64,000 nucleotides of DNA from Fusobacterium ulcerans ATCC 49185 (GTDB lineage: Bacteria; Fusobacteriota; Fusobacteriia; Fusobacteriales; Fusobacteriaceae): assembly GCF_900683735.1 (NCBI RefSeq), contig NZ_LR215979.1, positions 1,054,001 to 1,118,000 of the forward strand, given 5' to 3'. Below are positions 34,047 through 43,194 of this stretch, one piece after another; the first letter of the stretch is position 1, and each line of letters begins with the position of its first letter. Made by a program: the position numbers and the translations under genes. The notes below the pieces were generated by a model. That model saw nothing but the letters and a program-made list of their open reading frames with translations. It was not told where the DNA came from and did not search any database.

Positions 34047-34700
34047 ATGAAATTTAAATATATTGATATAGATAATTGGAAAAGAAAAGAATATTTTTAT
34101 TACTATTATAAAAATGTAAAATGTACTTTTACAATGAATGCAGAATTGGATATAACTGAACTAAGAATAAATTTGAAAGAAAAAAATATAAAACTCTATC
34201 CTGTACTTATATATCTTTTATCAAGAATTGTAAATAAATATACAGAATTTAGAATAAGTATAGACAAGGATGAAAAACTTGGATATTGGGAAAATATGAT
34301 GCCTGCTTATACTATTTTTAATAAAAAGAAAGAAACATTTTTCAATTTGTGGACTGACTATGATGAGAATTTTTTTAAATTTTATAAAAATTATTTAAAA
34401 GATGAAAAATTATATGAAAATAGCGAGAGTATGTTTCCAAAAGGAGAAATACCATCTTATACATTTTCAATTTCAATTATACCATGGGTAAACTTTACTG
34501 GATTTAATCTAAATATATATTCAGATGGAAGTTACCTTCTTCCTGTATTTACTTTTGGAAAATATGTGAAAAAAAATGATAAAATAATAGTTCCTCTTTC
34601 TATACAAGTACATCATGCTGTATGTGATGGATTTCATGCTGGAAGGTTTTTTAATGAAGTGCAGAAAATGTGTATAGATAGAGATTGGTTGGAGATATAA
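34047..34700 (+). CDS. chloramphenicol acetyltransferase homologue (type A CAT)
   Basis: The 217-residue protein has the size and layout of CatA trimers. The catalytic motif is VHHAVCDGFHAGRF with the active His at 189, preceded by ISIIPWVNFTGFNLNI, YLLPVFTFGKY and the N-terminal FKYIDIDNWKRKEYF. Type A CATs inactivate chloramphenicol by O-acetylation from acetyl-CoA. Base composition is like the surroundings and no mobile element is near, so it looks like a resident gene rather than a recent import. Activity towards the drug is likely by family but unproved; some CAT-like proteins act on other substrates. ATG follows CAGGAGGG. Confidence 0.85.
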   Translation: MKFKYIDIDNWKRKEYFYYYYKNVKCTFTMNAELDITELRINLKEKNIKLYPVLIYLLSRIVNKYTEFRISIDKDEKLGYWENMMPAYTIFNKKKETFFNLWTDYDENFFKFYKNYLKDEKLYENSESMFPKGEIPSYTFSISIIPWVNFTGFNLNIYSDGSYLLPVFTFGKYVKKNDKIIVPLSIQVHHAVCDGFHAGRFFNEVQKMCIDRDWLEI

Positions 34701-34706
34701 AGATAT

Positions 34707-34757
34707 GAAAGAGAGAAAAAATCAAAAAAATAATGATTTTAACTCTCTCTTTTTTTA
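34707..34757 (+). terminator. terminator of the CAT-like gene
   Basis: AAAGAGAG pairs with CTCTCTTT, with inner ATC/GAT pairing, followed by TTTTTAAT. Confidence 0.75.
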
Positions 34758-34779
34758 ATAAAGTAAATGGAGAAAATAT

Positions 34780-35217
34780 ATGGAAGCTGTATTTGGAGAA
34801 AAAAATGATTTTAAAAGTTGGGTGGAACTTGTAAAGCTTGTAAGTGGAAATTTTCCTGGGTTAGATTTAGAGTATTATAAAAATATTTTGATAGAGAAAA
34901 TGGAGAAAAATGAAACAATAGTGGTAAAGGAAAATGAAAAAGTAGTGGGAGCTTTAGTTTTTTCTTATACTGAACAGGAAATAAGCTTTTTAGCAGTACA
35001 TCCAGAGTATAGGAATAAAGGAATAGGACTGGAACTTGTAAAAAAAGTTATCTCATTATTCCCAATAGGAACAAAGCTGATTGTAATTACTTATAGAGCT
35101 GGAGATGAAAAGGGAAGGAATGCTAGAAAATTATATAAAAAAGCAGGTTTTTCAGAAGGAAATCTCATAACAGTATTCGATTACCCATGTCAGGAATTTA
35201 TTTATATTATAAAGTAA
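34780..35217 (+). CDS. GNAT family N-acetyltransferase
   Basis: A 145-residue GNAT protein: [22 protein letters not shown] is the beta4 strand plus acetyl-CoA loop (about residues 68-89), and GRNARKLYKKAGFSEGNLI is the C-terminal element. The N-terminal half is short and gives no substrate hint. It lies 22 bases after the terminator of the CAT-like gene and has a weak TGGAG ribosome binding site. It converges on the codA gene. Confidence 0.83.
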   Translation: MEAVFGEKNDFKSWVELVKLVSGNFPGLDLEYYKNILIEKMEKNETIVVKENEKVVGALVFSYTEQEISFLAVHPEYRNKGIGLELVKKVISLFPIGTKLIVITYRAGDEKGRNARKLYKKAGFSEGNLITVFDYPCQEFIYIIK

Positions 35218-35225
35218 ATTGAAAA

Positions 35226-35444
35226 GAGGACATTCCTTAAATAGAAATAAAATTTTAGAATTATTACAGTAGAGAGTTTTATTGGTAATTTTGATTGTAA
35301 AATATAGAAAAGTAAATAATTCAATAATTAGAGTAACTAAGATTACTGAATCAGAATATTACTATTTTTTATATTTTACCTATTTAATTAATAACACTAA
35401 CTCTTTCAATTTCTAAAATTTATTTTAAATTTAAAGATGTCCTC
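35226..35444. terminator. long-loop inverted repeat between GNAT and codA genes (related repeat C)
   Basis: GAGGACAT (35226-35233) and ATGTCCTC (35437-35444), with a following ATTTTTTAT, enclose 203 bases. The loop begins with AATAAAATTTTAGAATTA and ends with TTTCTAAAATTTATTTT, like the loops at 18727-18997 and 29166-29284, though it is more diverged. Confidence 0.45.
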
Positions 35445-35452
35445 ATTTTTTA

Positions 35453-36688
35453 TCAAAACAGAATTTTTTTTACAGCAGGAACAGCAGAAGCTATAAGTTT
35501 TCCACGATTGAAACTGTACAATACCTCACTTTGCTTATTTAATACATTGTAGAAGTTATCATTATTTAATACTATAAAGCTAGCAGGGTTACCTTCTTTT
35601 ATCCCATAAGAATTACCTAAATGAAGAGTACGGGCAGCATTATGAGTAATAAGCTTATAGCTGTTAAGTATTTCTTCGTATCCCAGCATTTGGCATACAT
35701 GAAGTCCCATATGTACTACAGTCATCATATTTCCATCTCCAAGAGGATACCAAGGATCAAATATATCATCATGCCCCATAGAAACATTATTTCCATTTGC
35801 AAGAAGTTCTTTTACACGTGTAACTCCACGACGTTTAGGATAAGTATCAAATCTTCCCTGAAGATGCGTATTAACAAGAGGATTACATACGAAATTGATA
35901 TTACTCATTCCTAAAAGGCGGAATAGTTTACTGCAGTAAGCATTGTTGTAACTGTGCATAGCAGTAGTATGGCTGGCAGTTACCATATCTTTCATACCAC
36001 TTTCAAGAGCACGGCAAGCTAATACTTCCAGTCCTTTTGACTGCTCGTCATCTATTTCATCACAATGTACATCCACTAGACGTCCATATTTTTCAGCAAG
36101 TTCCATACAGAAATTTACACTTTCAACAGCATATTCACGAGTAAATTCAAAATGAGGAATAGCTCCTACACAATCAGCACCCATTTTTACAGCATTTTCA
36201 AGAAGCTGTTTTCCATTTGGATAACTAAGAATACCTTCCTGAGGAAAAGCAACTATTTGCAGATTTACAAAATCTTTAAGTTCTTCTTTAAGTTCCAGCA
36301 TACCTTCCATTGCAATAAGAGTAGGATCTGTAACATCCACATGAGTACGTACATGTTGAATACCATTTGAAGCCTGCATTTTTATAGCACGACGAGCACG
36401 ATCTTTTACATCTTCCTTATTTAGTTTTTCTTTTCTTTTAGACCAGCACTCAATTCCTTCAAAAAGAGTTCCAGACATATTCCATACAGGATCACCAGCA
36501 GTAAGGCATGTATCAAGGTGTACATGGCTTTCTATAAATGGAGGAAAAGCTGATTTACCAGTACAATCTATGACTTCTTCTCCTGGAAGAGCTTCAAGAG
36601 ATGAAGAAATAATTTTGAATATACCATCTTCTACACGAATATCAGAAGCAGTTTTACTATTTTCAATAAATATATTTTTAATAAGCAT
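35453..36688 (-). CDS. codA: cytosine deaminase
   Basis: A 411-residue amidohydrolase of the E. coli CodA type that turns cytosine into uracil and ammonia. Metal and catalytic residues are in ESHVHLD (HxH), [13 protein letters not shown] (the Glu is the proton shuttle), [10 protein letters not shown] and GHDDIFDPW. The motifs [14 protein letters not shown] and [16 protein letters not shown] are typical of CodA. It lies 10 bases after codB with its own ribosome binding site, so codB-codA is one operon for salvage of cytosine. Isoguanine or creatinine-type relatives are less likely. Confidence 0.92.
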   Translation of the reverse strand: MLIKNIFIENSKTASDIRVEDGIFKIISSSLEALPGEEVIDCTGKSAFPPFIESHVHLDTCLTAGDPVWNMSGTLFEGIECWSKRKEKLNKEDVKDRARRAIKMQASNGIQHVRTHVDVTDPTLIAMEGMLELKEELKDFVNLQIVAFPQEGILSYPNGKQLLENAVKMGADCVGAIPHFEFTREYAVESVNFCMELAEKYGRLVDVHCDEIDDEQSKGLEVLACRALESGMKDMVTASHTTAMHSYNNAYCSKLFRLLGMSNINFVCNPLVNTHLQGRFDTYPKRRGVTRVKELLANGNNVSMGHDDIFDPWYPLGDGNMMTVVHMGLHVCQMLGYEEILNSYKLITHNAARTLHLGNSYGIKEGNPASFIVLNNDNFYNVLNKQSEVLYSFNRGKLIASAVPAVKKILF

Positions 36689-36698
36689 TGATTACCTC

Positions 36699-37952
36699 CT
36701 AGTTATTTTTTTTATTAAGTATATTGTCAAGAATTATAAATATTATACCAGCACTGACAAGAGAGTTTAAAGGTTTTATTCCCCATGGAATAAATATACC
36801 GATTAAAGCTCCAACTATAACAGCAAAAATACCAGCAAAGTTAAAATCTTTATATTTATAATTTTTATTTCCATATTCAGCTTTGTGAGTAAAATAATGA
36901 AGAATAATAACAGCACCTACTGGAGGAATCATTCCACTTAACAAGTTAAGAAATCCAACAAAGTTATAATATAACCATACAGCAGTAACAGTTCCTACTA
37001 TTCCACCTAGAAGTACCATTGGCTTCATTGGAACTTTGGTAATATTTGAAACTCCAAGACCAGCAGTGTAGAGAGCATTGTTATTTGTAGTCCAGATATT
37101 AAGTCCTAAAGTTATAACAGCAGGGATAGCAAGCCCTTGAAGGATAAGGATATCAAAAATATCAGCAACTCCAGTAACAGCTCCGCCTACAGCACCAAAT
37201 ATCATCATGATTGAATTTCCAACAAAGAAAGCAACTACAGTTGCAACTACAGCTATTTTAGCAGTTTTTGAAAAACGTGTAAAGTTAGGTGTTGCAGTAC
37301 CTCCAGAGATGAAAGAACCCACAACAATCGCTATGCCAGTGGCAAGATTCAAAGGTGTTGCAGGGTTCTCAGGGAAGATATTCATAAATCCACCAACTTT
37401 TGTTATTCCCCAATTCAGTGAGAATACTCCAAGTACTGCAATTAATGGAACAGCTATAGAACCTAATATTGCAAGAGCTTTTATTCCATAATATGCAGTA
37501 AGAGTCATAACAATACCAGTTATAACAATTAGAATCCATACAGGAATTCCAGTAAGACCAGATACAGGAATAGCAAACATTGCAACTCCTACTCCAAACC
37601 AACCTATTTGTGTAAAGCTAATAAGTGCAGAAGGTAAAAAGGAACCAGTTGTACCAAAAGAATGATGCCCAAGAAGATCAAGAGTAAGACCAGTTTTTTG
37701 TCCAATATAGCCTAAAGTTCCACAGTATACCCCAAGAAATGCATTTCCAATAATCATGGCAGTGAAAAAGTTCATCATATTCATACCAATACCAAGATTT
37801 CCACCAGCAGTCATACTGGGAGTAAAGAATGTAAATCCTACAAGGACTACCATTGCTGCCCATAATCCCTGTGTTTTTTTGGAAGATGGAACAGCAGAAA
37901 GAGAATATTCAGAATCCTTTTCAATATTCGTTTGATTGTTTAAGTTACTCAT
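36699..37952 (-). CDS. codB: cytosine permease
   Basis: A 417-residue membrane protein of the NCS1 (nucleobase-cation-symport-1) family with about twelve hydrophobic segments. Motifs include FFTPSMTAGGNLGIGMNMMN at the N-terminus, a QIGWFGVGVAMFA segment and SFISGGTATPNFTRFSKTAK in the middle, as in CodB. It imports cytosine for the deaminase encoded directly downstream. The start has a GAGGAGC ribosome binding site. No purine or other riboswitch could be recognised in the upstream gap. Confidence 0.92.
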   Translation of the reverse strand: MSNLNNQTNIEKDSEYSLSAVPSSKKTQGLWAAMVVLVGFTFFTPSMTAGGNLGIGMNMMNFFTAMIIGNAFLGVYCGTLGYIGQKTGLTLDLLGHHSFGTTGSFLPSALISFTQIGWFGVGVAMFAIPVSGLTGIPVWILIVITGIVMTLTAYYGIKALAILGSIAVPLIAVLGVFSLNWGITKVGGFMNIFPENPATPLNLATGIAIVVGSFISGGTATPNFTRFSKTAKIAVVATVVAFFVGNSIMMIFGAVGGAVTGVADIFDILILQGLAIPAVITLGLNIWTTNNNALYTAGLGVSNITKVPMKPMVLLGGIVGTVTAVWLYYNFVGFLNLLSGMIPPVGAVIILHYFTHKAEYGNKNYKYKDFNFAGIFAVIVGALIGIFIPWGIKPLNSLVSAGIIFIILDNILNKKNN

Positions 37953-38265
37953 TTTCAGCTCCTCATATATATTATTTTGTTAAAAACATAATAAAAGTCA
38001 GTACATTAAAAGAGATAAAAAAGAAAATATATATAAATACTAAACTTTATTCCAATGTAGGATTATATCAGAAAAATATAAAAAATTCAATTACATATTA
38101 TATATTTAGAGAATATTAATTTTTAAAATAATATTGGATTTTTAAATTAATTTGATATTTTATTTTACAGCGAAATAATAAGCATTAAAGATAATAAAAA
38201 GTTTTAAACAGAATGCTGTAAATAGAAGAACAGGTAAATTATTGTAACAGGAGAATTAAGATAAA
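37953..38265. other. intergenic stretch upstream of codB
   Basis: About 310 AT-rich bases between the codB start and the terminator of the Bat operon. I see no ORF with a start signal and no riboswitch; the codB promoter must lie here, but no clear consensus could be picked. Confidence 0.4.
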
Positions 38266-38310
38266 ATTAAAAGGATTAACTTCTGTTTTATACAGAAATT
38301 AATCCCTATC
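38266..38310 (-). terminator. terminator of the Bat operon
   Basis: On the minus strand GGATTAA-TTTCTG, TATAAAA loop, CAGAA-GTTAATCC, then TTTTAATTTTAT. The stem is 12 pairs. Confidence 0.75.
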
Positions 38311-38367
38311 AGTCAATTTTTTAAATAATATCTAAGAAAATAAATCTATCTGTTTTTATTTCTCATC

Positions 38368-38559
38368 TCACATATTTGTAAATTGATTTGTAGAATTATT
38401 ATAAATAAATCTATTATCTTTGAAATGTGAGATAAGAGCTTCTTTATCCACTTCTTCATCTTCACATAGAATATCAATAGATGAATAAAAATCCCTTAAC
38501 TTCATATTCAACATACTATAAGCAATATTTATATCCATTGTCAGATAATTATATTTCAT
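38368..38559 (-). CDS. DUF4250 domain protein
   Basis: The 63-residue product matches DUF4250 along its length: NIAYSMLNMKLRDFYSSIDI, then DEEVDKEALISHFKDN and the closing Y-N-N-S-T-N-Q-F. The family is small, cytoplasmic and of unknown function. Its ATG overlaps the TGA of batD (ATGA), so it is the last gene of the Bat operon and translationally coupled, a link I do not recall as typical for Bat loci. Confidence 0.8.
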   Translation of the reverse strand: MKYNYLTMDINIAYSMLNMKLRDFYSSIDILCEDEEVDKEALISHFKDNRFIYNNSTNQFTNM

Positions 38560-40190
38560 CCTTTTAACTCCTTTTTAAGTGTTCTCAATATTTCATTTCT
38601 ATCTAATGGTTCAAAAGCATAGATTTTCTTTTCAATATCTCTATTCAACTCAATTATTTTTTCATTGGTCCCACTTTTTAGAAGCTTATCTTCTAAGTGA
38701 GCTTTTGGGCTGAAATCAAATTTTTCTTTCATAAGTTCACAATAAAGATTATAAAATTCTTTGTCATCCTTTACTTTTTTCATTTGTTTTAATTTAGGGT
38801 TAGAAGAATTTTTTAATATTTTTCTATCTAATAGTAGAAATATGATAATACCTGCTTCCAATAAAGAAAGAATTATAACTCCAATCATAAGCTTATTGTC
38901 TGCTATATCAATTTTTTCTATCTGCGAATCAGGGATAGAAGAGATAGCTATTTTTTCTGCTGGTGCAGATGGAGCATTTATAACAGCAGGAGTATTATTC
39001 CCAGGTGGAGTAGCAGGAGTCACAGTTGAAGGAATAACTGTTCCATTAGCTGAACCTGTAATTTCTATTTCTTTTGCAGGAACTTCAAAATCCATGTATT
39101 TCTTCTCGGCAGTATTAAAATATGGAATTTTAATAGATGGAATAGTTGCTTTATCAGTTATTTTTGGAATAAAAGCTATTTCAAAAGTTTTTTCAGCATA
39201 ATACTTTCCATCTATAATTCTTTCTCCACTTTCTTTAGAACTTTCAAAAACATTAAAGTCAGGGAGATTATTAGGAACTATTTTTTCAAGCATATCCAAG
39301 TTAACATCTCCATAAAGTTTTAAAGTAAGAACCACAGATTCCCCAAACTTTATTTTGTCATTATTCCAAGAATAGTCACCTTTTAATTCTCCTACAACTT
39401 CTTGGAAACCAGCAGGTTTACCAGAAGGAAGAGGAAGAATATTAAGTTCCATCTCTTTAGAACCAAGATATACAGGAGCAGAAGTACTTCCAAATACAAA
39501 ACTGTCATTAGGACCACTTTCTACTACAGCAGCATATCCTCCTTTTATAGATTTATTTCCAGAGGAATTAGCTTGTAATATAGCCTGATAAAGAGTTATT
39601 TCCAAGCCTCTGTTTCCCTTTTCATCAGTAAAATATTTTTCGATGTAACCTCCTCTATTATTTGCTGGAGTTATGTCTTTTACAGAAAGATCACCAAAAT
39701 TTGGTCTGTCTATATATTTTAAATTTCTTAAGGGAACAGTTGTTAATAATTTTTCATCAAAAGGTATTTTTTGTCCAAAATAGAAAGTATTTTTTTCTTT
39801 CAGATTATCCTGAATAATTATTTTTCCTTCTACATTAACTTTTGTTTCTTTAGAAACATTTATATTTATAGAATTTGATGTCTCTTTTTTCCCATTTACT
39901 TTTAAAGTAAAGTTTCCTTCTTTAAGAGGAATAAGAGTATATACATCTGATTTTGAACTTGTAGATTTTCCATTTACTATGGAATAGCTTGATTGACTTC
40001 CTTTAGAAGCTATCTTAAAATTTTCTATTCCATCTATTGTATAATCTTTTTTGTCACTGTCTAAAAACTTTACCTGTAGAGAAATAGGTTCATTTATAGA
40101 TGGATTATTATTGTTGACATCTAAGATTATTTCAGAAAATGTAACACTGCTGATGAGTAAAAACAGCAGTAAATTAAAAAGTTTTTTCAT
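38556..40190 (-). CDS. batD: BatD-like protein (aerotolerance operon)
   Basis: A 544-residue protein. It has a Sec signal peptide (about 1-19), then Ig-like beta domains that start with ILDVNNNNPSINEPISLQV, the usual BatD opening, and a pattern of repeated strands. A Pro/Thr-rich linker at about 385-425 is followed by one membrane helix (about 432-452) and a cytoplasmic tail of about 90 residues. BatD works with vWA proteins BatA/BatB and MoxR ATPase in an envelope complex needed for oxygen or stress tolerance in Bacteroides and Francisella; the mechanism is unknown. The signal peptide and helix put most of it in the periplasm. Confidence 0.85.
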   Translation of the reverse strand: MKKLFNLLLFLLISSVTFSEIILDVNNNNPSINEPISLQVKFLDSDKKDYTIDGIENFKIASKGSQSSYSIVNGKSTSSKSDVYTLIPLKEGNFTLKVNGKKETSNSININVSKETKVNVEGKIIIQDNLKEKNTFYFGQKIPFDEKLLTTVPLRNLKYIDRPNFGDLSVKDITPANNRGGYIEKYFTDEKGNRGLEITLYQAILQANSSGNKSIKGGYAAVVESGPNDSFVFGSTSAPVYLGSKEMELNILPLPSGKPAGFQEVVGELKGDYSWNNDKIKFGESVVLTLKLYGDVNLDMLEKIVPNNLPDFNVFESSKESGERIIDGKYYAEKTFEIAFIPKITDKATIPSIKIPYFNTAEKKYMDFEVPAKEIEITGSANGTVIPSTVTPATPPGNNTPAVINAPSAPAEKIAISSIPDSQIEKIDIADNKLMIGVIILSLLEAGIIIFLLLDRKILKNSSNPKLKQMKKVKDDKEFYNLYCELMKEKFDFSPKAHLEDKLLKSGTNEKIIELNRDIEKKIYAFEPLDRNEILRTLKKELKG

Positions 40191-40199
40191 TTTTCACCT

Positions 40200-41261
40200 C
40201 TACCATCTATTATTTGAATTTCCAGTATCTATATTTATGACTCTTTCATTATTTTTAAAAGATTGTTTTTCATTACCTTCCAGTCTTTTTAAAATAGCTC
40301 TGACTTCTCCTTCTCTTACATCATCTTTAGAGTCTATAGGCTGTACCTCACCTTGAGGAATACTATTCTGTTTATCATTCTGATCTTTGTTTTGATCTTG
40401 CTTATCATTTTGTTTATCTTGATTCTGCTGATTTTGTTTGTTTTGCTGATCCTGTTTATTATCCTGATCTTTGTTCTGGTCTTGCTTATCATTTTGTTTA
40501 TCTTGATTTTGTTGATTTTGATTGTTCTGTTGATCCTGTTTATTATCCTGATCTTTGTTCTGGTCTTGCTTATCATTTTGCTTGTCTTGATTCTGCTGAT
40601 TTTGTTTGTTTTGCTGATCCTGTTTATTATCTTGATCTTTATTTTGATCTTGCTTATCATTTTGTTTATCTTGATTCTGTTGATTTTGATTGTTCTGTTG
40701 ATCCTGTTTGTTATCTTGATTTTGCTGATTTTCCTTGTTTTGTTGATCTTGTTTATTATCTTGATCTTTGTTCTGGTCTTGCTTATCTTTTTGCTTATCT
40801 TGATTTTGTTGATTCTGATTATTTAAATCTTCTATTTTTTTCAAAACTATCTCATAGTTCTTTTTAATATTAACATCACTGGAAGTTTTCATAGCAAGTT
40901 TATATTCTTCAAGAGCAGCTTTATATGCCTTTATAGCTTCCTCAGGATTTTTCTGTACAGCTTCATCTCCAAGGAAAGCGTAAGAGTTTCCTCTAATAAA
41001 ATATTCTGTACTTGGAGTTTCAGTAATGTCTTTGTATTTTTTTTCCTCATAAAGTGATTTTATAATATTATTTCTAACTTCATTATTTTCTTTTATTTTT
41101 AAAGATTTATTGTATTCATCACGAGCTTCTTCAAATTTGTTCTCTTTAAAGAAAGAGTTTCCTTTGTTATTATGATAATAAGCCTGTGTACTGTTAAAAG
41201 AAGCAGCAAAGGCAACGAGTGAGAGCACAAGGATAGTAAGGCATATTATTTTATTTTTCAT
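40200..41261 (-). CDS. batC: BatC-like TPR protein with Gln/Asn/Asp/Lys repeat tract
   Basis: A 353-residue protein with a signal peptide or anchor (about 1-20), then TPR repeats in residues about 25-150 (NKGNSFFKENKFEEARDEYN). From about 155 to 300 it is a low-complexity tract of only D, K, Q, N (and E). The tract is built from a 28-residue unit, DKQNDKQDQNKDQDNKQDQQ plus N-K/N-QNQQNQ, present four times in full (once with a K for N), with one 15-residue partial copy and a truncated last copy. BatC proteins are TPR adaptors of the Bat complex. The tract is disordered and could vary in length between strains because its DNA is an 84-base tandem repeat. Confidence 0.8.
   Translation of the reverse strand: MKNKIICLTILVLSLVAFAASFNSTQAYYHNNKGNSFFKENKFEEARDEYNKSLKIKENNEVRNNIIKSLYEEKKYKDITETPSTEYFIRGNSYAFLGDEAVQKNPEEAIKAYKAALEEYKLAMKTSSDVNIKKNYEIVLKKIEDLNNQNQQNQDKQKDKQDQNKDQDNKQDQQNKENQQNQDNKQDQQNNQNQQNQDKQNDKQDQNKDQDNKQDQQNKQNQQNQDKQNDKQDQNKDQDNKQDQQNNQNQQNQDKQNDKQDQNKDQDNKQDQQNKQNQQNQDKQNDKQDQNKDQNDKQNSIPQGEVQPIDSKDDVREGEVRAILKRLEGNEKQSFKNNERVINIDTGNSNNRW
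40365..40815 (-). repeat. 84-base coding tandem repeat in batC
   Basis: Four near-identical 84-base units (28 codons) plus partial units encode the D/K/Q/N tract. Units alternate at one position (N-K-Q versus N-N-Q), which suggests that pairs of units were duplicated. Such arrays change copy number by slippage or recombination. Confidence 0.75.
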
Positions 41262-42228
41262 CTTTTGCCCCTCCTCTTATGAAATAACCAAGAAGTATAA
41301 GGAGTATTCCAATACCTAAAGGTATTTGAAAGTATTTTTTATACACTTTCATAGTTTCATTCCTTTGGTTTTTTCTTTCCAAATTAGCAGTATCTCTAAA
41401 GAAATTAGCAGTATCATCTTTCAGATTATTCACTTCATAATATTTTCCATCACTCTCTGAAGACAGTTTTTTCAAAAAATCAGAGTTAAGTTTACTTACA
41501 ACAGCTGAACCATTGTTATCTTTTATAAAACCAACTTTTTTTCCATTGATATACTCTGGGATGATGGTTCCTTCATCAGTACCAATACCTATTGAGAAAA
41601 CATTCATCTTATTATCTTTTACAAATTTTAAAGATTTATCATCAAAATCTCCTCCATCTGAAAGGACAATTATAGTTTTGTTATCACTATTGATTTCTTT
41701 AAATGATTTCTCTGCAAGTTCCAGAGCCTGATAAAGTTCTGTTCCACCACCTGAAATCAGATTAGTGTCCAGAGCGTTGATATAGTTTTTACCAATAGAA
41801 TAGTCATCAGTAAGAGGCATTTGTATATATGCACTGTCAGAGAAAGGAATAAATCCAATTCTATCTCCTTTCAAACCTCGAAGAAGATTTTCCAGAGTTC
41901 TCTTTGCTGCCTCCAATCTATTAGGATAGACATCTTCTGTCATCATAGATCTAGATGTATCAATAAGGGCATATATATTCAATCCTTTAACCTCCACAGT
42001 ATCTTCATTCAGAAGTTTTTGGGGAGAAAGGAGAGCTATAACTATCATAATTGCCCCTAAAGTCATAAAAATAATTTTAATTATCTGTACAAAATTGTAT
42101 TTTTTTAGTTTAAGTATATCAAGTATCCTGTTTCTTTTACTCATACCAATTATCATAAAGAAGAGAATGAGAGCAGGAACTATTATATATACTGTATAAT
42201 TTATATTTCCAAATTCCAAGTTATTCAC
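41251..42228 (-). CDS. batB: BatB-like von Willebrand factor A protein
   Basis: A 325-residue protein with two N-terminal membrane helices (about 12-28 and 50-68), a vWA domain (about 82-280) and one C-terminal helix (about 300-318). The metal-ion-dependent adhesion site is complete: DTSRS (MIDAS) near residue 89-93, a Thr in MPLTDD and an Asp in VLSDGGDFDD. This is the BatB layout. The vWA domain faces the periplasm or the cytoplasm edge and binds partners through a metal. It overlaps batC by 11 bases and follows batA after 6 bases. Confidence 0.88.
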   Translation of the reverse strand: MNNLEFGNINYTVYIIVPALILFFMIIGMSKRNRILDILKLKKYNFVQIIKIIFMTLGAIMIVIALLSPQKLLNEDTVEVKGLNIYALIDTSRSMMTEDVYPNRLEAAKRTLENLLRGLKGDRIGFIPFSDSAYIQMPLTDDYSIGKNYINALDTNLISGGGTELYQALELAEKSFKEINSDNKTIIVLSDGGDFDDKSLKFVKDNKMNVFSIGIGTDEGTIIPEYINGKKVGFIKDNNGSAVVSKLNSDFLKKLSSESDGKYYEVNNLKDDTANFFRDTANLERKNQRNETMKVYKKYFQIPLGIGILLILLGYFIRGGAKDEK

Positions 42229-42234
42229 CTCTTA

Positions 42235-43194
42235 TTATGGTATTCTTATGTAGAAAACATACTCAAAAAATATTCCTAAAACTAAAAGTATCAGAGAAAG
42301 TTTTAATAAATTTTCAAAGAGCTCATGTTTGTCATAGAATGTTCTTCCATCTATCTGTGTTTTTTCCAAGGCATCTATTTTATTAAAAATTTCTTTAAAC
42401 TCTTTACTGTCACTGGCTCTGAAATATTCTCCACCAGTAGTTTCAGCTATACTTTTAAGCATATTTTCATCAAGTTCTGTATTTTTAACTGTAGTGTATC
42501 CAAAAAATGAAGGAACTTTCACTTCCTTTGCTCCAATACCAATTGTATATATTTTTATACCAAGTTCCTTAGCTATATCAGCAGCAGCAGATGGACTCAT
42601 TTCTCCAGAGTTGTTTTCTCCATCTGTCAAAAGTATTATAACTTTAGATTTAGCTTCAGAATCTTTTAATCTGTTTAGAGCCACTCCGATTCCCATACCG
42701 ATAGCAGTTCTTGTATTGCTTGTTATATCATCAACAGTAAGCTTTCCTGTCATTTCCTTTACTACATTATGATCAAATGTAAGAGGAACTTTTGTATAGG
42801 CATCCCCACCAAAAACAATAAGAGCAAGTCTGTCATCGGTTCTTTTATCTATAAATTCACTAAGAACCTCTTTAGCTTTTTCCAGACGATTTGGAGTAAA
42901 ATCCTCTTGAAGCATAGATTGAGAAAGATCCAAAGATATTGCAATATCAATACCATCTTTTTTCACAATTCTGTTTTCTGATAATAACTGAGGTCTTGCT
43001 AGAGCTGTTATCATCAGTATCAATGAAAGAAGGATAAGATATTTTCCAATAAGATATTTTTTTGTTTTTAATTTGAAATTTTTGATAGGTTCGATTCCAG
43101 GAACTTCAATACCTTTATTTTTCCTTTTTTTCAGAAAAAAGAAAATGACAACAGGTATCAGAATAAGGAAGTATGGTGCTGCAAATTTAAACAT
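42235..43194 (-). CDS. batA: BatA-like von Willebrand factor A protein
   Basis: A 319-residue protein with helices at about 4-20 and 50-70, a vWA domain at about 85-275 and a C-terminal helix at about 295-313. MIDAS DLSQS, Thr in VPLTFD and ILLTDGENNSG are all present. The ISLDLSQSMLQEDFTPNRLEKAK segment is nearly the same as in the neighbour BatB, so the two arose by duplication. It is part of the MoxR-Bat complex. The ATG directly abuts the stop of the preceding small gene. Confidence 0.9.
   Translation of the reverse strand: MFKFAAPYFLILIPVVIFFFLKKRKNKGIEVPGIEPIKNFKLKTKKYLIGKYLILLSLILMITALARPQLLSENRIVKKDGIDIAISLDLSQSMLQEDFTPNRLEKAKEVLSEFIDKRTDDRLALIVFGGDAYTKVPLTFDHNVVKEMTGKLTVDDITSNTRTAIGMGIGVALNRLKDSEAKSKVIILLTDGENNSGEMSPSAAADIAKELGIKIYTIGIGAKEVKVPSFFGYTTVKNTELDENMLKSIAETTGGEYFRASDSKEFKEIFNKIDALEKTQIDGRTFYDKHELFENLLKLSLILLVLGIFFEYVFYIRIP

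Noticed and set aside
37207-37602. Open frames opposite codB
   Set aside because: Shadows of the hydrophobic codB codons; no start signals and implausible composition.
37953-38265. Purine-type riboswitch before codB
   Set aside because: No paired loops of the purine aptamer could be found in the gap.
40365-40815. Regular direct repeats resembling a CRISPR array
   Set aside because: The units are contiguous, 84 bases long, in frame and coding; there are no unique spacers and no cas gene.
40353-40826. 157-residue open frame made only of Leu, Ile, Phe and Val on the plus strand
   Set aside because: It is the antisense shadow of the batC D/K/Q/N codon repeats (CAA, AAT, AAA, GAT reversed read as Leu, Ile, Phe). 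No ribosome binding site.
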